This document shows, piece after piece, positions 44,266 through 52,882 of a DNA stretch of 64,000 bases. The number at the start of each line of letters is the position of its first letter. Within the stretch, counting starts at the first letter, position 1. Source of the stretch: JANMOK01 sp031415055. Lineage in GTDB: Bacteria; Pseudomonadota; Alphaproteobacteria; Rhodobacterales; Rhodobacteraceae. The notes below the pieces were generated by a model, which searched no databases, was not told where the DNA came from, and was given only the letters and a program-made list of their open reading frames with translations. The DNA is taken from positions 1 to 64,000 of the forward strand of contig JANOQZ010000042.1 of assembly GCA_031415055.1 (NCBI GenBank), given 5' to 3'. The translations under genes and the position numbers were made by a program.

Positions 44266-45432
44266 TCAGCGCGTCGCCGCCAGCGCCGTCGCTTGGTCGC
44301 CAAGATCAAGCAGGTAGGTCTGCAGCCCGGCGAAACGCTCGACGATTTTGTCTATGGGATTGCCGAGAATCGATTCTAAATTCGACCGTTTGTCGGGATC
44401 GGCAAGAACAGTTTGCCAGCCGCCGAAGCTGCCAAGGCCGAGAAACAGCGCGGCTGACGCACAAAAACCAAGCCGGACATCGGCTTGGGACACGACACAG
44501 CCCGCTTCGATCAGACCGGTGTGATAACGCGAGAGCACTACCGCCTCAAGGTCACGGGCCACCTCGAGCGGCAGGTCGCCAAACTGGAGTGTCACCCCGA
44601 TCAGCGGCGCAAGCTCCTCGCCGACGGCACCGGGGCCGAGCATCGACCAGTCTATTCCGACAAGGTTTGGGCCGACAAGGTTGGCTCCGAATAGGTTCGG
44701 GCCGCCGACAGGTCCATCGCGCAGCATCAGGTTGCGGCGGAAGGCGTCGTGATGACAAAGGCACCGTGGAAGCGTAGCGAGGGCCGCTTGCAGGCTTTCG
44801 CGACGCCGCCAGAGCGCCATCGTCCGTTCGAGACGGTCACCGCCGAGCCATGCGGCCATGACGGGTTCGTCCATCCCTTCGGGTAGCCGGGACAGCGCGT
44901 CATGGGCCAAGTCCAGCCAGTTTGCGACCCGGCCCGGCAGCATCCAGGGATAGTCAGGAATGGGTCGGCCAGCGAGATAGGCACCGTTGAACCGGCCAAG
45001 ACACTGCGCCGCTGCGCCATATTGGTCGAGACCCCAGTCGACATGGTCCTCGGTAATCTCTTCAAGGAAAATGGTCGCGCGGTGCGGATCATCGTGGCTG
45101 ACACCATAGCATTTCGGCGCACTGACCCCCGGCGGCAGCACGTCAAGAACGCCGCTGGCATAGGCGAGCGCCTCGCGCTTCCAGTAGTTCCACTCGCCCG
45201 GGTCGTTGCTTCCCGTGCCGCCATCCCCAAGACTTTTGGAGATCATGCGGAAGGACTGCAGACCCGCTGCCGTCATCGCCGTGCCGCCGATCCGCAAGGT
45301 CCCGAGACCGCCACCCTCCTGCTCGGAGAAGCCGGCAACTATGGGCTTTGCCTGCACCTCGACGATTTTCGCCGTGGCGTCACCCAGACAGGCGCGGACG
45401 GGTCCAGGCAGCAGGTCTTTGTCGGTTTCCAT
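44266..45432 (-). CDS. APH-fold phosphotransferase (aminoglycoside phosphotransferase/choline kinase superfamily)
   Basis: The protein has 388 residues. The catalytic loop is CHHDAFRRN (His228, Asp229, Asn234), and the metal-binding Asp is Asp261 in GIDWSMLGPG. An odd tract GPNLFGANLVGPNLVG (residues 244-259) sits between them, made of five-residue repeats. The glycine loop is not clear. The superfamily phosphorylates small alcohols, sugars or antibiotics; the substrate cannot be read. The gene appears to be an insertion between rnr and a copied rnr 3' end, and its GC content looks high. The Shine-Dalgarno site is weak. Confidence 0.75.
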   Translation of the reverse strand: METDKDLLPGPVRACLGDATAKIVEVQAKPIVAGFSEQEGGGLGTLRIGGTAMTAAGLQSFRMISKSLGDGGTGSNDPGEWNYWKREALAYASGVLDVLPPGVSAPKCYGVSHDDPHRATIFLEEITEDHVDWGLDQYGAAAQCLGRFNGAYLAGRPIPDYPWMLPGRVANWLDLAHDALSRLPEGMDEPVMAAWLGGDRLERTMALWRRRESLQAALATLPRCLCHHDAFRRNLMLRDGPVGGPNLFGANLVGPNLVGIDWSMLGPGAVGEELAPLIGVTLQFGDLPLEVARDLEAVVLSRYHTGLIEAGCVVSQADVRLGFCASAALFLGLGSFGGWQTVLADPDKRSNLESILGNPIDKIVERFAGLQTYLLDLGDQATALAATR

Positions 45433-45561
45433 GCCGTGACGCTACCGAAAGCGGCGGAACCTGTCCATCCGCCGCTGTCGGGGTCTGGCCTGCGAACATC
45501 ATTCTGGGAGAGGTCCAAGAGGCAAGAGCGGGTTTCATTCCACGATTATCAGTTACAATGA

Positions 45562-45587
45562 GGGCAAATGTCGGGTTGAATTTGCCC
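45562..45587 (-). terminator. Stem-loop after rnr
   Basis: GGGCAAAT (45562-45569) pairs with ATTTGCCC (45580-45587), with a 10-base loop. It lies 8 bases after the rnr stop. On the minus strand the tail is TCATTGT, only weakly T-rich; on the plus strand it is TGATTTTC. It probably ends or protects the rnr message. Confidence 0.5.
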
Positions 45588-45595
45588 TGATTTTC

Positions 45596-47869
45596 TCACG
45601 ATCGCGCCCTCTTCGCCCGCACCGCCTCGCGCCCGCGCTTGATCCGCGATTTGACCAATTGCCGCTTCGGCCCGCCGCGACGGTTGCCACGCTGGCCGGT
45701 GGCAAGCCCCTTGCCCTCCAGTTCCAGCAGTTCAAAGATCAAGCCACCGGTCGTGGGGGTCGCTTCTGACAGGCGGACTCTCGCGCGCATTCCCAATGAA
45801 ATAACCTGGCGACTGTCCTCTCCGGTCAAGGTTTGGCGATCCGGGTCAAAGCGAAAATACTCGCGTCCGAGGGTCGAAATCGGGATCAAGCCGTCGGCCC
45901 CCGTTTCGTCCAGCTTCACGAACAGGCCAAACCGGGCGATACCCGAAACGCGGCCCGTAAAATCGCTACCCGCGTGTTCGGCAAGATAAGCCGCCAAATA
46001 CCGATCCGTCGTGTCGCGTTCGGCCAGCATAGAACGGCGCTCGGTCTGACTGATGTGTTCGGCGGTTTGTTCAAGTTGCTCGGATTCTTGCAGGGTCATC
46101 CCATCATCGCCCCAGCCGTGCGCCGCAATCAAGGCCCGGTGCACGATCAGGTCGGAATAGCGGCGGATGGGCGAGGTGAAATGGGCATAACGCTTCAAGT
46201 TCAGGCCAAAATGGCCGAAATTCTGCGGCGCGTAATAAGCTTGGGTCATGGTGCGCAGCACGCTCATATTGACCAATTCGGCGTTTTCGGTGCCCGCGCT
46301 GGCATCGAGCAGGCGGTTGAATTGGGCTGTCTGCAAAACCTGCCCTTTGGGTAGATTTAACCCCATAGATTCAACGGTTTCACGCAGGGCATCGACTTTC
46401 AGCGGGCTGGGTTCCTCGTGAACGCGATAGACCAAAGGTTGGCGTTTTTGTTCCAGCGTTTCGGCGGCGCAGACATTGGCGAGGATCATGAATTCCTCGA
46501 TCAATTTGTGGGCGTCAAGGCGGTCACGGAATGCCACGGATAATACTTTGCCGTCATCGGAAAGCACGACTTTGCGTTCCGGCAAATCGAGGTGCAGCGG
46601 CTGGCGACGGTCTTTTTCCAAACAGGCGGCGCGATAGGCGGCCCACAGCGGCTTGATGCCATGTTCCAGCAAGGATGTCGTGATATCGTCTGGCTGGCCA
46701 TCAGCAGCGGCTTGGGCTTGTTCGTAGCTCAGGGTCGCGGGCGAACGCATCAGCCCACGGGTGAAGCGATGGCCGTTCTTGCGACCTTCGGGCGACAGAT
46801 GAATTTCAACGGCAAGGCAAGGCCGGTCAACGTCATGGTGCAGCGAACACAGGTCGCCCGATAATTCGTGCGGCAGCATCGGCACCACCCGGTCGGGGAA
46901 ATAGGTGGAGTTGCCCCGATTTCGCGCCTCACGGTCCAGTTCGCTGCCCGGGCGGACGTAATGGGCGACATCTGCAATCGCCACCCAAACGCGCCAGCCA
47001 TCGCCATCTGTCACGGCGCAAACGGCGTCGTCGTGGTCGCGGGCGTCGGACGGGTCGATGGTGAACAAGGGCAGGTGACGTAGGTCTTCACGCTTGTTAA
47101 GTGGCGCGGGTTTGGCCTTGGCGGCTTCAGCCAGCACTTCGTCGGGAAAAGCATCGGGGATGCCGTGTTCGTGGATGGCGATGAGTGAGACGGATTTGGG
47201 TGCCGAGGGGTCGCCAAGGCGCGAGGTGATGCGGGCCTTGGGCGTGAGGGAGCGGCCTTTGCCACCAATCAACTCCGCTTCGACCAACTCACCGTCCCGC
47301 GCCCCGCCACGATCCCCCGCTTCGACCATCCAGTCGCTGGCGGCTTTTTTGTCTACCGGAACGATCCGTCCACCGACATCGTGCTGGCGGAATATTCCGA
47401 CGATTTTTGCCGGGGCGGCGCCGATTTTTCTGATCAAACGCGCCTCATAGGGCACGTGATCGTCTTCGGTTGCGCGGATTTTGCACAACAGGCGGTCGCC
47501 GATGCCCGCGTTTTCGCCGCGTTTCACCAAAACAAGTATTGTCGGGGCGATGCCTTCGCCTTTCCACGTTTCCGGGCTGGCGAACACATCGCCGTCGCGG
47601 TCAATCGAGGTAACGACTAACAATTCGACCGGTGCCAACACCGACGGGTCTTTGTAGGAATGTCGTTCTTTGGTCAGCAAACCCTCACCCTCCAGCAATT
47701 TGAGGATGCGTTTCAGGTCGATCCGCGCGGCACCTTTGATGCCAAAAGCCTTGGCGATCAAGCGTTTGTCGGCCTGACCGGAGTTGGCCTCGATCCAGCT
47801 GCGGATTTCGTCTTTGGTCGGGAAAGGTTTCATCTGCGGGCCAATAACACGGCCCGCAGGTGGCGTCAT
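45596..47869 (-). CDS. rnr: Ribonuclease R
   Basis: This 3'-5' exoribonuclease degrades structured RNA. The 757-residue protein has an N-terminal winged helix (SWIEANSGQADKRLIAKAFG), cold-shock-type domains, and the RNB domain with FTIDPSDARDHDDAVCAV and its catalytic aspartates. An S1 domain (GRVSGIARFGLFVKLDETGA) and a basic tail ending RAKRARS follow. The start may be 47869 or the ATG at 47833 (MKPFPTKDEIRS); family members begin near the latter. A 9-pair hairpin (47834-47859) lies exactly before 47833. Neither start has a clear Shine-Dalgarno site. Confidence 0.95.
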   Translation of the reverse strand: MTPPAGRVIGPQMKPFPTKDEIRSWIEANSGQADKRLIAKAFGIKGAARIDLKRILKLLEGEGLLTKERHSYKDPSVLAPVELLVVTSIDRDGDVFASPETWKGEGIAPTILVLVKRGENAGIGDRLLCKIRATEDDHVPYEARLIRKIGAAPAKIVGIFRQHDVGGRIVPVDKKAASDWMVEAGDRGGARDGELVEAELIGGKGRSLTPKARITSRLGDPSAPKSVSLIAIHEHGIPDAFPDEVLAEAAKAKPAPLNKREDLRHLPLFTIDPSDARDHDDAVCAVTDGDGWRVWVAIADVAHYVRPGSELDREARNRGNSTYFPDRVVPMLPHELSGDLCSLHHDVDRPCLAVEIHLSPEGRKNGHRFTRGLMRSPATLSYEQAQAAADGQPDDITTSLLEHGIKPLWAAYRAACLEKDRRQPLHLDLPERKVVLSDDGKVLSVAFRDRLDAHKLIEEFMILANVCAAETLEQKRQPLVYRVHEEPSPLKVDALRETVESMGLNLPKGQVLQTAQFNRLLDASAGTENAELVNMSVLRTMTQAYYAPQNFGHFGLNLKRYAHFTSPIRRYSDLIVHRALIAAHGWGDDGMTLQESEQLEQTAEHISQTERRSMLAERDTTDRYLAAYLAEHAGSDFTGRVSGIARFGLFVKLDETGADGLIPISTLGREYFRFDPDRQTLTGEDSRQVISLGMRARVRLSEATPTTGGLIFELLELEGKGLATGQRGNRRGGPKRQLVKSRIKRGREAVRAKRARS

Positions 47870-47884
47870 TGGCTTATTGGTGGG

Positions 47885-48304
47885 TCAGATAAAGGCGACC
47901 ACCGCCCCGACCAGCGCCAACGCAAAACCCGCGCGTCCGGCGATCGCCAGCTTTTTCATTACCTGCAGGTCCGGCGGTGTGCCGGATTTCTCGGCGCGAA
48001 GGCCGGTCCGGGTCAGCATCAGCACGGCACCAAGCACAATCGTGGCCCCGACCAATTTGACATAGAACCAGTTGCCCAATGCGAAGGTGCCGAATTTGTA
48101 GTAAACCAAGCCCAGCCCGCTGAGCCAAAGCAGCAGGACCGCCGCCAGACCGATCATGCTCAGTGCCTTCATCACCGTCCGCACCTGCGGCGGCGGCGGA
48201 CCCGGGTTGGCGATCAGCTGGCGCAAAAGCAGGCCATTGCCGATAACGGCCCCGCCACCCATGAACAGCGCTGCCATATGGATGAGTTTGAAGAATATGA
48301 TCAT
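47885..48304 (-). CDS. Small inner-membrane protein, CopD/DUF2269-like
   Basis: The protein has 139 residues and four predicted helices: about 3-25, 45-67, 75-97 and 118-138. The start FFKLIHMAALFMGGGAVIGN and the segment GNWFYVKLVGATIVLGAVLM recall the CopD/DUF2269 group, with an early helix His. No metal site is certain. It lies between topA and rnr on the same strand and may be co-transcribed with them. The function is unknown. Confidence 0.7.
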   Translation of the reverse strand: MIIFFKLIHMAALFMGGGAVIGNGLLLRQLIANPGPPPPQVRTVMKALSMIGLAAVLLLWLSGLGLVYYKFGTFALGNWFYVKLVGATIVLGAVLMLTRTGLRAEKSGTPPDLQVMKKLAIAGRAGFALALVGAVVAFI

Positions 48305-48340
48305 CTTGGTACCCCAGTTTTTGGGAACGCTAGCAGGTTT

Positions 48341-50902
48341 CTATTTTTTTGCAGCAGGTTTTTTCGCGGGTTTCTTGGTGGCGGGTTTCTTTGTCGCCGG
48401 TTTGCGGGCTGGGGCGTTCTTTTTGCCTTTTGATGGGCCTTTGGCCGCGATCAGTTCCAGAGCGATTTCCAGTGTAACGTCGTCTGGCCCCACACCTTTT
48501 GGCAAGGTGGCGTTAACTTTGTCCCATTTCACGTAAGCGCCGTAGCGCCCTTCCATGACATGGACGGCACCGCCGCTAGGGTGAAGGCCGAGGTCGCGCA
48601 ACGGGGCAACGGTGGCGCGCGGCCCTTTGAACGCCTTCTGCGCGATCAGTTCCACCGCCCGGTTCATGCCGACCGACAGCACATCGTCGCCGTCCTTGAG
48701 GTTGGCATAGGTCTTGCCGTGGCGGACATAGGGGCCGAACTTGCCGATCGAGGCCTCGATCGGCTCGCCGTCTTCCGGGTGCTTGCCGACGAGACGCGGC
48801 AGCGACAACAGGTCGAGGGCGCGCTGCAAGTCGATGGATTCAGGCGCCATGCCCTTGGGGATCGACGAGCGTTTCGGTTTCGGTTCGGCCTCGGTCGCGG
48901 CGCCAAGCTGGACGAAAAGCCCAAAACGGCCATTGCGCAGCGTCACAGGTTCGCCATTTGCATCTTCGCCCAACAATTTTCCATCGGGCCCACCCAGATC
49001 ACCAGCTTCCGCTTCGCCCGCCAACGGTCTTGTGTAGCGGCATTCGGGGTAGTTCGAGCAGCCGATGAAGGCGCTGCCCTGGCGCGAGGTGCGCAGCGAC
49101 AGCCGGCCTATGCCGCAGGTCTTGCACAGGCGCGGGTCGGTGCCATCTTCGGTGGCCGGGAACAGGTGCGGCTCCAGCACCTCGTTGATTTTTTCCAGCA
49201 CGTCGGTGATCCGCAATTCGGCGGTGTCGTCGAGCGCGGCGGAGAAATCCTTCCAGAAATGCGCCAGCAGCTTCTTCCAGTCGCCCTCGCCGGCCGAGAC
49301 CTTGTCGAGGTCGTCTTCCAGCTCGGCGGTGAAATCATAGCCGACGTAACGGCGGAAGTAGCTTTCGAGGAACGCTGTGACGAGGCGGCCCTTGTCTTCG
49401 GGGATCAGGCGGCTGGCTTCCTTGCGCACGTATTCGCGTTCCTGGATGACCGAGACGATCGAGGCATAGGTCGAGGGCCGGCCGATGCCGAGTTCTTCCA
49501 TCCGTTTGACCAGCGTTGCTTCGGAGTAGCGCGGCAACGGTTGGGTGAAATGCTGTTCGGGCGTGACGGATTTCTTGGCCGCCGGTTCGCCCTGCATGAT
49601 CGAAGGCAGGCGGGCTTCGTCTTCCTCGTCGCTGTCGTCGCGGCCTTCGGAATAGACCTTCAGGAACCCGAAGAACAACACGACTTGCCCTGTCGCCCGC
49701 AGCCCGACTTGGCGGTCCTGCGACATCACATCGACGCTGGTCCGCTCCATCCGGGCAGCTTCCATCTGGCTGGCGATGGTGCGTTTCCAAATCAGGTCAT
49801 ACAGTTTGCGTTGGTCGTCCTCGACCTTCAGCGTCTGCGGTTCCCGGCTCATTTCCGTGGGCCGAATACATTCATGCGCTTCTTGCGCGTTCTTGGCCTT
49901 GTTTTTGTACATGCGTGGACTTTTCGGCACATAGGCCTCGCCGAACTTCGCCTTGATCACATCCCGCGCTGCCATCACCGCCTCGGGCGCCATGTCGATG
50001 CCGTCGGTGCGCATATAGGTGATGTGACCGGCCTCATACAGGCGCTGCGCGGTGCTCATCGCCTGGCGGGCACCCATGCCGAACTTGCGGCTGGCTTCCT
50101 GCTGCAGGGTCGAGGTCATAAATGGCGCATAGGGGTTGCGGCTGGCCGGTTTGCTTTCAACCGCCTCGATATGCAGGTCGCGGGCATTGACGGCGTGCGC
50201 CGCAAGTTCAGCCGAAGCCGCATTTGCGATGTCAAATTTGTCGAGTTTTTTGCCACCCAAAACGTTTAGATGTGCATTGAATTCCTGCCCGCGAGGGGTC
50301 TTTAGAACCGCTTCAACCGTCCAATACTCACGCGCTTTGAACGCTTCGATCTCCATCTCGCGCTCGACGATCAGGCGCAGCGCCACAGACTGGACGCGAC
50401 CAGCAGACTTCGCCCCCGGCAATTTGCGCCACAGCACCGGCGACAGCCGGAAACCGACCAGATAGTCGAGCGCACGGCGGGCCAGATAGGCCTCGACCAG
50501 CGGCATGTCGATCTGGCGCGGATTCTTCATCGCCTCGGTGACGGCGGTCTTGGTGATGGCGTTGAACACCACCCGCTCGACATGGGTCGATTTCTTCACC
50601 GCCTTGCGCTTTTGCAGGGCTTCGAGCAGGTGCCAGGAAATCGCCTCGCCCTCGCGGTCGGGGTCGGTGGCGAGGATCAGCCGGTCGTCATCCGCCAGCG
50701 CCTCGGCGATGGCGCGGACATGTTTCTGGGCCGCCGGATCGATCTCCCACAGCATGGCGAATTCGTTGTCGGGATCGACCGAGCCGTCCTTGGCCGGCAG
50801 GTCGCGGACGTGGCCGTAGGAGGCCAGAACTATAAACCCATCGCCGAGATATTTGTTGATCGTCTTCGCCTTGGCCGGGGATTCGACAACAACAACGGCC
50901 AT
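48341..50902 (-). CDS. topA: DNA topoisomerase I
   Basis: This type IA topoisomerase relaxes negative supercoils. The 853-residue protein starts MAVVVVESPAKAKTINKYLG (TOPRIM). The active-site Tyr is in GHITYMRTDGIDMAPEAV. A zinc finger CKTCGIGRLSLR...CSNYPEC follows, then four C-terminal repeat modules of the FGPYVRHG/RYGAYVKW type. It ends in a Lys/Ala/Pro tail (PATKKPATKKPAKKPAAKK), usual in alphaproteobacteria. In many bacteria dprA lies next to topA; here the two are 8.5 kb apart. Confidence 0.96.
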   Translation of the reverse strand: MAVVVVESPAKAKTINKYLGDGFIVLASYGHVRDLPAKDGSVDPDNEFAMLWEIDPAAQKHVRAIAEALADDDRLILATDPDREGEAISWHLLEALQKRKAVKKSTHVERVVFNAITKTAVTEAMKNPRQIDMPLVEAYLARRALDYLVGFRLSPVLWRKLPGAKSAGRVQSVALRLIVEREMEIEAFKAREYWTVEAVLKTPRGQEFNAHLNVLGGKKLDKFDIANAASAELAAHAVNARDLHIEAVESKPASRNPYAPFMTSTLQQEASRKFGMGARQAMSTAQRLYEAGHITYMRTDGIDMAPEAVMAARDVIKAKFGEAYVPKSPRMYKNKAKNAQEAHECIRPTEMSREPQTLKVEDDQRKLYDLIWKRTIASQMEAARMERTSVDVMSQDRQVGLRATGQVVLFFGFLKVYSEGRDDSDEEDEARLPSIMQGEPAAKKSVTPEQHFTQPLPRYSEATLVKRMEELGIGRPSTYASIVSVIQEREYVRKEASRLIPEDKGRLVTAFLESYFRRYVGYDFTAELEDDLDKVSAGEGDWKKLLAHFWKDFSAALDDTAELRITDVLEKINEVLEPHLFPATEDGTDPRLCKTCGIGRLSLRTSRQGSAFIGCSNYPECRYTRPLAGEAEAGDLGGPDGKLLGEDANGEPVTLRNGRFGLFVQLGAATEAEPKPKRSSIPKGMAPESIDLQRALDLLSLPRLVGKHPEDGEPIEASIGKFGPYVRHGKTYANLKDGDDVLSVGMNRAVELIAQKAFKGPRATVAPLRDLGLHPSGGAVHVMEGRYGAYVKWDKVNATLPKGVGPDDVTLEIALELIAAKGPSKGKKNAPARKPATKKPATKKPAKKPAAKK

Positions 50903-51043
50903 GAAAATTTCCTTTGAACCGGGGCTAGCCCCAATGGGCGCGGAACATGGGCGGGGGTTGGGGAGATTGTCAATGGGGGGTCAGAGCCGGTTCGCTGGTG
51001 TTGCACTCGTCAGCGGCACGGGTCTATTCTGTGCGCGAAAGCC

Positions 51044-51268
51044 ATGGCCGAAACCCTGATCCTTGCTGAATCGATCCTGACCTGCCCGCAGTGCGGCGTG
51101 CAGAAGCGCGAAACCATGCCGGTCGACTACTGCCAGTTTTTCTATGAATGCAGCGGTTGCGGCCAGGTCCTGCGGCCCAAACCCGGCGATTGCTGCGTCT
51201 ATTGCAGCTATGGCAGCGTACCCTGCCCCGCGGTCCAACAAGGCACCGCTGACGCGGATTGCTGCTGA
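51044..51268 (+). CDS. Small cysteine-rich protein with GDCCVYCSYG motif
   Basis: The protein has 74 residues. A zinc-ribbon-like pair CPQCG...CSGCG is followed by GDCCVYCSYGSVPCPAVQ and a C-terminal CC. I recall the GDCCVxCSYG motif from small proteins found near heavy-metal resistance genes; that link is from memory. No metal transporter or MerR regulator is visible here, so the function is open. The eleven cysteines suggest metal binding. It stands alone, diverging from topA. Confidence 0.75.
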   Translation: MAETLILAESILTCPQCGVQKRETMPVDYCQFFYECSGCGQVLRPKPGDCCVYCSYGSVPCPAVQQGTADADCC

Positions 51269-51430
51269 ACCGCATTGACGCCGGTTCGCTATCTGCCCGG
51301 CCACCTTGGTGTGCGCTCGAAAGCGCTGATCGATAATCCAACAAGTAAATTCGCAGGTTTCTGATGCATTTTTGGCAAAACTATGCTAGAGCCAGACTAT
51401 TGAACTGACAATTTTAAGGAGGAATTTGCG

Positions 51431-52525
51431 ATGTGTAATTGTGCCATTCATAATCCAATCCAGTGCATCATCCCGCCGCATATGTTGCGTGTGCTCGAAT
51501 TGCGCGGCGACGAGAAAGTCGCCGCCATGGCGCGCGCCTTGATGAAACAGGATGTTGTGTTTCGCGAGGAACGCGCCAGCCAGCCGGGTGCCGAGATTTC
51601 CTTTGATACGACGACCCCAAGCAGTGCGTTTCTGACCCCGGAACTCGCCAGAAAAACCAGGAAGAAACATCTGGATCGTGCGGTGTATGACGGCCAGACG
51701 AAAACCGGCCTGCCCGGCAAACTGCTGCGCTCGGAAGGCCAGCCGGTCTGCGGCGACATGGCCGCCGACGAGGCTTATGACGGCGCCGGCAATGTTTACG
51801 ACCTGTATTTTAGCAAGTTCGGCCGCGACTCGCTCGACGGCAAAGGCATGAAGCTGAATGCCACGGTCCACCATCGCAGCGGTTACAATAACGCTTTCTG
51901 GAACGGTTTGCAGATGGTCTATGGTGACGGTGACGGCCAGATTTTCCGCAAATTTACCGAGCTGTCGGTGATCGGCCACGAAATGTCCCACGGCGTTGTT
52001 CACAATTCGGGCGGCCTCATTTACCAAGGCCAGTCCGGTGCCTTGAACGAAAGTTTCGCCGATGTTTTTGGCGCGATGACGGTGCAGCGCACCCTCAATC
52101 ATCACGTCTATGAGGCGGACTGGCTGATCGGCAAAGGCATACTCGGGCCCAATATTCGCGGCGTTGCCCTGCGGTCGATGAAAATGCCGGGAACTGCCTA
52201 TTCGGACGCCATTCTGGGGCAAGATCCGCAACCCTATCACATGCGCTATTACGTCAACACGCCCGAGGACAACGGCGGCGTCCATATCAATTCCGGCATT
52301 CCGAACCATGCATTCTATCTTTACTGCATGTATTCCGGCGGCAATTCATGGGCTGCGCCCGGGCAAATCTGGTACCATGCCCTGCAGCGCCTGAACAACC
52401 CGCTGGCAACGTTCCACGATTGGGCGGCCCAGACAATCGCCTCGGCGATGGAACTCTACAGCGTCGGCTCCGGTGAGGTGAACAGCTTGCGCCGGGCTTG
52501 GACTCTGGTTGGGTTGTCCGTGTAA
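51431..52525 (+). CDS. Protealysin-like M4 metalloprotease
   Basis: The protein has 364 residues and the thermolysin-family zinc site VIGHEMSHGV (His183, Glu184, His187) with the third ligand Glu207 in GALNESFADVFG. The active-site His lies in DNGGVHINSGIPNHAFY. There is no signal peptide; instead a short N-terminal segment with CIIPPHMLRVL, as in the protealysin subgroup, serves as propeptide. Such enzymes are thought to act inside the cell or leave without Sec. GGAGG lies 7 bases upstream of the ATG. The downstream gene looks like its inhibitor. Confidence 0.9.
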   Translation: MCNCAIHNPIQCIIPPHMLRVLELRGDEKVAAMARALMKQDVVFREERASQPGAEISFDTTTPSSAFLTPELARKTRKKHLDRAVYDGQTKTGLPGKLLRSEGQPVCGDMAADEAYDGAGNVYDLYFSKFGRDSLDGKGMKLNATVHHRSGYNNAFWNGLQMVYGDGDGQIFRKFTELSVIGHEMSHGVVHNSGGLIYQGQSGALNESFADVFGAMTVQRTLNHHVYEADWLIGKGILGPNIRGVALRSMKMPGTAYSDAILGQDPQPYHMRYYVNTPEDNGGVHINSGIPNHAFYLYCMYSGGNSWAAPGQIWYHALQRLNNPLATFHDWAAQTIASAMELYSVGSGEVNSLRRAWTLVGLSV

Positions 52526-52562
52526 GTCGATGGGCGGAAATGTGATATCGGAGTGTTTGGCG

Positions 52563-52865
52563 ATGTTTCTGACGATTACAACGAGCGGTGGCCTGGGCGG
52601 TTTCGGCCTGGCAAAATCGGCGGACTTTATGATCGATGATCTGCCTGAAACGCTGCGGCTGGAAACCTGCGCGCGGCTGGACGCTGCCAGTCTGGCCGCA
52701 CTGCCCGCCGACATCCATCCGGGCGCTGCCGATTTTATCACTTACCATTTCGCGCTAGCTGAATCCGGCGCTGCCACGCGAAAGTTCGATATTCCCGAAA
52801 GCGCGTTGCCCGGCGAGACGCTGGATCTGATTGACAGCCTTTTTGCCCTCAGCCTTCGGAAATAG
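52563..52865 (+). CDS. Emfourin-like protease inhibitor
   Basis: The protein has 100 residues from the ATG at 52563, with GGAG nine bases upstream; in-frame starts at 52530 and earlier are possible. It begins MFLTITTSGGLGGFGLAKSA and has YHFALAESGAATRKFDIPES, fitting emfourin, the inhibitor encoded with protealysin in Serratia. The gene order (protease then a ~100-residue protein, 37 bases apart) is the main support, together with the TSGG start. It should bind and block the M4 protease. Confidence 0.7.
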   Translation: MFLTITTSGGLGGFGLAKSADFMIDDLPETLRLETCARLDAASLAALPADIHPGAADFITYHFALAESGAATRKFDIPESALPGETLDLIDSLFALSLRK

Positions 52866-52882
52866 CGCCAAAGGCATGCCGG

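Noticed and set aside
48560..50269. A 569-codon open frame on the plus strand, antisense to topA
   Set aside because: It lies wholly within topA, whose motifs are clear. Its protein has no recognisable domain and shows the low-complexity make-up expected from the reverse of a GC-rich gene.
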